Positions 61,709 through 64,000 of a stretch of 64,000 nt of DNA are shown here, piece after piece. How positions within the stretch are numbered: position 1 is the first letter of the stretch; the number at the start of each line of letters is the position of its first letter. This DNA comes from Emcibacteraceae bacterium (GTDB lineage: Bacteria; Pseudomonadota; Alphaproteobacteria; Sphingomonadales; Emcibacteraceae): assembly GCA_041396985.1 (NCBI GenBank), contig JAWKXO010000005.1, forward strand, positions 186,001 to 250,000, written 5' to 3'. Under the pieces are notes generated by a model that did not search any database, was not told the DNA's origin, and was given only the letters and a program-made list of their open reading frames with translations. Both the position numbers and the translations under genes were made by a program.

Positions 61709-63091
61709 TTATGCAAAAGCTTTTTTACAGGCTTTATCCAGGTTCTCAAGCGCTGTTTTCAGGCTTGAACGTGGAACTGCAATATTCATACGCATGAAGC
61801 CTTCAGCACCGATACCATATGAGTTACCGGAGTTAAGCTGGACACCACATGTGTCAACAATCCACTCACCGAGCGCCATTTCAGGCTTAAGACCTGAATG
61901 TCTTCTGCCCTGATCACGCATTTTGTCATGATAGGCTCTCATATATTCAGGTGTAACGACCTTTTTCATCAGCTCATTACAATCAAGCCATGCAAGATAT
62001 GTACCTTCAGGCTTGGAATAACTGATGCCTGGCATATTGCCATCTTTGTTAATGAAATCAACAACATAGTCAAAGTTTGCATCAACATAGGCAGAAACAT
62101 CAGTCGCCCACTGGCCACCTTCACGGAAAGCCGTTTCACAGGCAATAAGACCGAACACGTTCCAGCCTTCATCATGACCGCCACCGATCATGGTTGCGTT
62201 CATAAGGTCCTGGTTTTTCGTGAAGAAGTAAGCCACTTTAAGAGCAGCCTGACCGAATGTTTTTGATGGTGAACGGTAAGTGATGCTGTGCTGCGCATAT
62301 TTTTCACCGATCGATGCATATGGCGTAAATTTATGGCCTTTGTTGACGTAATCGCAGTGGATTTCGTCAGCAAGGATTGTTACACCACGGCTGATACAAA
62401 GATCGCCAAGAGCACGAAGCTCATCCGCTGTCCAGCACTCACCTGATGGGTTGTTCGGGTTACAGAGAATGAGACATTTTGTTTCATAATCAAGACGCTT
62501 ATCAAGATCTTCAAGATCCATATGCCAGCGACCATTGATTTTTTTCATTGGGTTCATTTCAACGCGCATGCCGGCTTTATGGATGGCGCCTTCAAATCCG
62601 CTATATGTTGGTGTCTGAAGAATGACTTTACCTTTAACAGGGTTTAGACCACGCATGGATGAAATCATGCCCGGCTTCAGAGCGCAGGATAATTTGATCC
62701 AGCTTTTTTCCACATCCAGACCATAACGCTGTTTGTTCCAGTCAATGATTGACTGATAAAGGCTGTCCGGAACGGTTTCATAGCCGAACTGCTCATATTT
62801 TGCACGCTCCTGAAGCGCTTTTACAACAAATGGTGGTTGTTTGAAATCAAGGTCGGCAATACCCATCGGTACAGTGATCTTGTCTTTGCCGTAACGTTTG
62901 ATCGCAGCATCCCATTTTACGCTGTTATGGCCGATACGGCTATATATATCATCAAAGTTATAACCTTTTCCGCCCCCTCTTGATTGTCCCATGGCAAGCG
63001 CCCCGCTGGCACCCGCTGCTGACATAAGCGCCGTCACACCAGCCGCGCCCTTCATAAAATTACGACGACTTGGTCCGTTTAATTTTTTCAT
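61709..63091 (-). CDS. Tat-exported PatB/MalY-like PLP enzyme, copy C
   Basis: 460 residues. Residues 8-14 SRRNFMK are a near-perfect Tat motif, followed by a hydrophobic stretch. PLP motifs: MGIADLDFK, NPNNPSG near 211-217, ADEIHCD and the Schiff-base K277 in SPSKTFGQA. Related to copies A and B at 8740-11621 but more distant, and its promoter lacks their shared motif. It converges with the RidA/DksA operon through a shared terminator. Periplasmic PLP enzyme; the adjacent exported RidAs may handle its enamine products. Confidence 0.87.
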   Translation of the reverse strand: MKKLNGPSRRNFMKGAAGVTALMSAAGASGALAMGQSRGGGKGYNFDDIYSRIGHNSVKWDAAIKRYGKDKITVPMGIADLDFKQPPFVVKALQERAKYEQFGYETVPDSLYQSIIDWNKQRYGLDVEKSWIKLSCALKPGMISSMRGLNPVKGKVILQTPTYSGFEGAIHKAGMRVEMNPMKKINGRWHMDLEDLDKRLDYETKCLILCNPNNPSGECWTADELRALGDLCISRGVTILADEIHCDYVNKGHKFTPYASIGEKYAQHSITYRSPSKTFGQAALKVAYFFTKNQDLMNATMIGGGHDEGWNVFGLIACETAFREGGQWATDVSAYVDANFDYVVDFINKDGNMPGISYSKPEGTYLAWLDCNELMKKVVTPEYMRAYHDKMRDQGRRHSGLKPEMALGEWIVDTCGVQLNSGNSYGIGAEGFMRMNIAVPRSSLKTALENLDKACKKAFA

Positions 63092-63264
63092 ATTGATTTC
63101 CTTTTATGTTTTTCCCGGGGCCTTTGTGTAGCCCGATTGCCCTTTGAAATACTCATTTAACGGGATAGTATTATATTTTTTATAGAATTCCCGCTTTGCT
63201 CTCCTCTCAAAGATGATAGTTTATAACATGACATTTTTATGATGAAAAGAAAAAATAATTTTTC

Positions 63265-64000
63265 ATGACCGACCATATAGAAATAATCATAATCGGGGCT
63301 GGTGTAATCGGCCTTGCGATTGCCAGGTCACTGGCAGAAAAAGGTCATGAAGTCCTTGTAATTGAAAAGGAAACTGGCTTTGGCATGGGCATCAGTTCGC
63401 GAAACAGCGAAGTTATCCATGCCGGCCTTTACTTCGCGCCGGAGATGTTGAAAACGACACTTTGTATCAAAGGCAGGGAAAGACTCTATGATTATGCTAA
63501 ATCACGTCACATTCCCCATAACAGATGCGGCAAGCTGATTGTTGCCACCAGCCAAGATGAAATTCCAAAACTCCGGCAGATTTATCAAAATGCCAAAAAC
63601 TGCGGTATCAATGATCTTGACTATCTGACAAAAGAGCAGTGTAAAAATATTGAGCCAGACATTATCGCTGAAGCTGGACTTTTCTCTCCGTCCAGCGGCA
63701 TTATTGACAGTCATAGCTATATGGTCTCCCTGCTCGGGGATTTGGAAGCGGCAGGCGGTAAGATCGCCTATAATGTGACTATTCGGTCTATTGAAAAATC
63801 TGACGGGGTCTTTCTGGTATCAACCAATGACGATTATCAGATTTCCTCCAAAATGCTGATTAATGCAGCCGGGCTTGGGGCCATGAATATCGCTCACCTG
63901 ATAAAAGACCTTGACCCGGGCAGCATTCCTGACCTTGTCATGGCCAAGGGGCATTATTTCTCCTATTCCGGGAAAACCCGCTTCCGGCATCTTGTTTACC
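63265..64000 (+). CDS. FAD-dependent oxidoreductase, L-2-hydroxyglutarate oxidase-like (cut by window end)
   Basis: Reads from an ATG at 63265 with a Rossmann GAGVIGLAIARSLAEKG, then GISSRNSEVIHAGLYF, CGKLIVATS, SSGIIDSHSYM and NAAGLGA. This is the D-amino acid oxidase superfamily, closest to LhgO-type L-2-hydroxyglutarate dehydrogenase. No signal peptide. It is divergent from the third Tat-PLP gene, 173 bases apart. The C-terminal part lies beyond the window. Confidence 0.85.
   Translation, partial: MTDHIEIIIIGAGVIGLAIARSLAEKGHEVLVIEKETGFGMGISSRNSEVIHAGLYFAPEMLKTTLCIKGRERLYDYAKSRHIPHNRCGKLIVATSQDEIPKLRQIYQNAKNCGINDLDYLTKEQCKNIEPDIIAEAGLFSPSSGIIDSHSYMVSLLGDLEAAGGKIAYNVTIRSIEKSDGVFLVSTNDDYQISSKMLINAAGLGAMNIAHLIKDLDPGSIPDLVMAKGHYFSYSGKTRFRHLVY

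Overview
This window looks like a chromosomal stretch from a marine-type alphaproteobacterium of moderate GC. The evidence is the run holB-metG-tatD-MBL hydrolase, the DUF1285-NUDIX-CCA transferase operon, the acdR/acdS pair, and the alphaproteobacterial style of the Tat substrates and outer membrane proteins. The order is my inference; nothing here fixes the genus. No tRNA, rRNA, CRISPR array or transposase was recognised. Several AT-rich patches (about 5.96-6.64, 15.99-17.81, 27.93-30.5, 35.4-35.85 and 52.4-53.2 kb) stand out from the GC-richer backbone and look like acquired cargo.

Layout. 1-8.5 kb: housekeeping genes on the minus strand (cyclophilin, MFS transporter, MBL hydrolase, TatD, MetG, HolB, RlmE, Ppx/GppA). 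8.7-11.6 kb: two tandem PatB/MalY-like PLP enzymes with Tat signal peptides. 11.7-13.7 kb: a GH24 muramidase followed by two duplicated secreted 197-residue proteins, which could be an effector with immunity genes. 13.7-14.1 kb: gene-free, repeat-rich. 14.2-25.9 kb: small secreted proteins, an AT-rich TIR-domain cassette, an HlyD/FtsX/ATPase exporter, and assorted hydrolases. 25.9-30.5 kb: a molybdopterin oxidoreductase, then an AT-rich operon with a Tes-like radical SAM enzyme and an Lgt-like membrane enzyme. 30.8-37.8 kb: a sensor kinase with two solute-binding domains, ACC deaminase with its divergent Lrp-type regulator, and Ada. 37.8-41.2 kb: two YtcJ-like exported or membrane-anchored amidohydrolases. 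41.3-50.9 kb: 2OG oxygenase-AlkB, MipA/OmpV, TrmL-HemF-lipase, CCA/NUDIX/DUF1285 and a porin. 51.4-53.3 kb: a graveyard of broken genes. 53.3-57.2 kb: a large exported zinc metalloprotease, a lipoprotein and a MAPEG protein. 57.4-64 kb: two exported amidohydrolases (one without its metal-binding HxH), a Tat-exported RidA, a lipoprotein RidA, a DksA-like protein, a third Tat-exported PLP enzyme and an FAD oxidoreductase running off the end.

The most striking theme is enamine/imine chemistry placed outside the cytoplasm. Three PLP enzymes of the C-S lyase/aminotransferase fold carry twin-arginine signals, and two RidA proteins carry export signals (one Tat, one lipoprotein). RidA normally hydrolyses the reactive enamine products of PLP enzymes in the cytosol, so an envelope-located pair would be new. 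Second is the Tes-like radical SAM/Lgt-like pair, a candidate lipid-modifying module. Third are the TIR-zinc ribbon cassette and the GH24-duplicated secreted protein cluster, both candidate conflict systems. Tandem paralogy is unusually common here, with five adjacent duplicate pairs.
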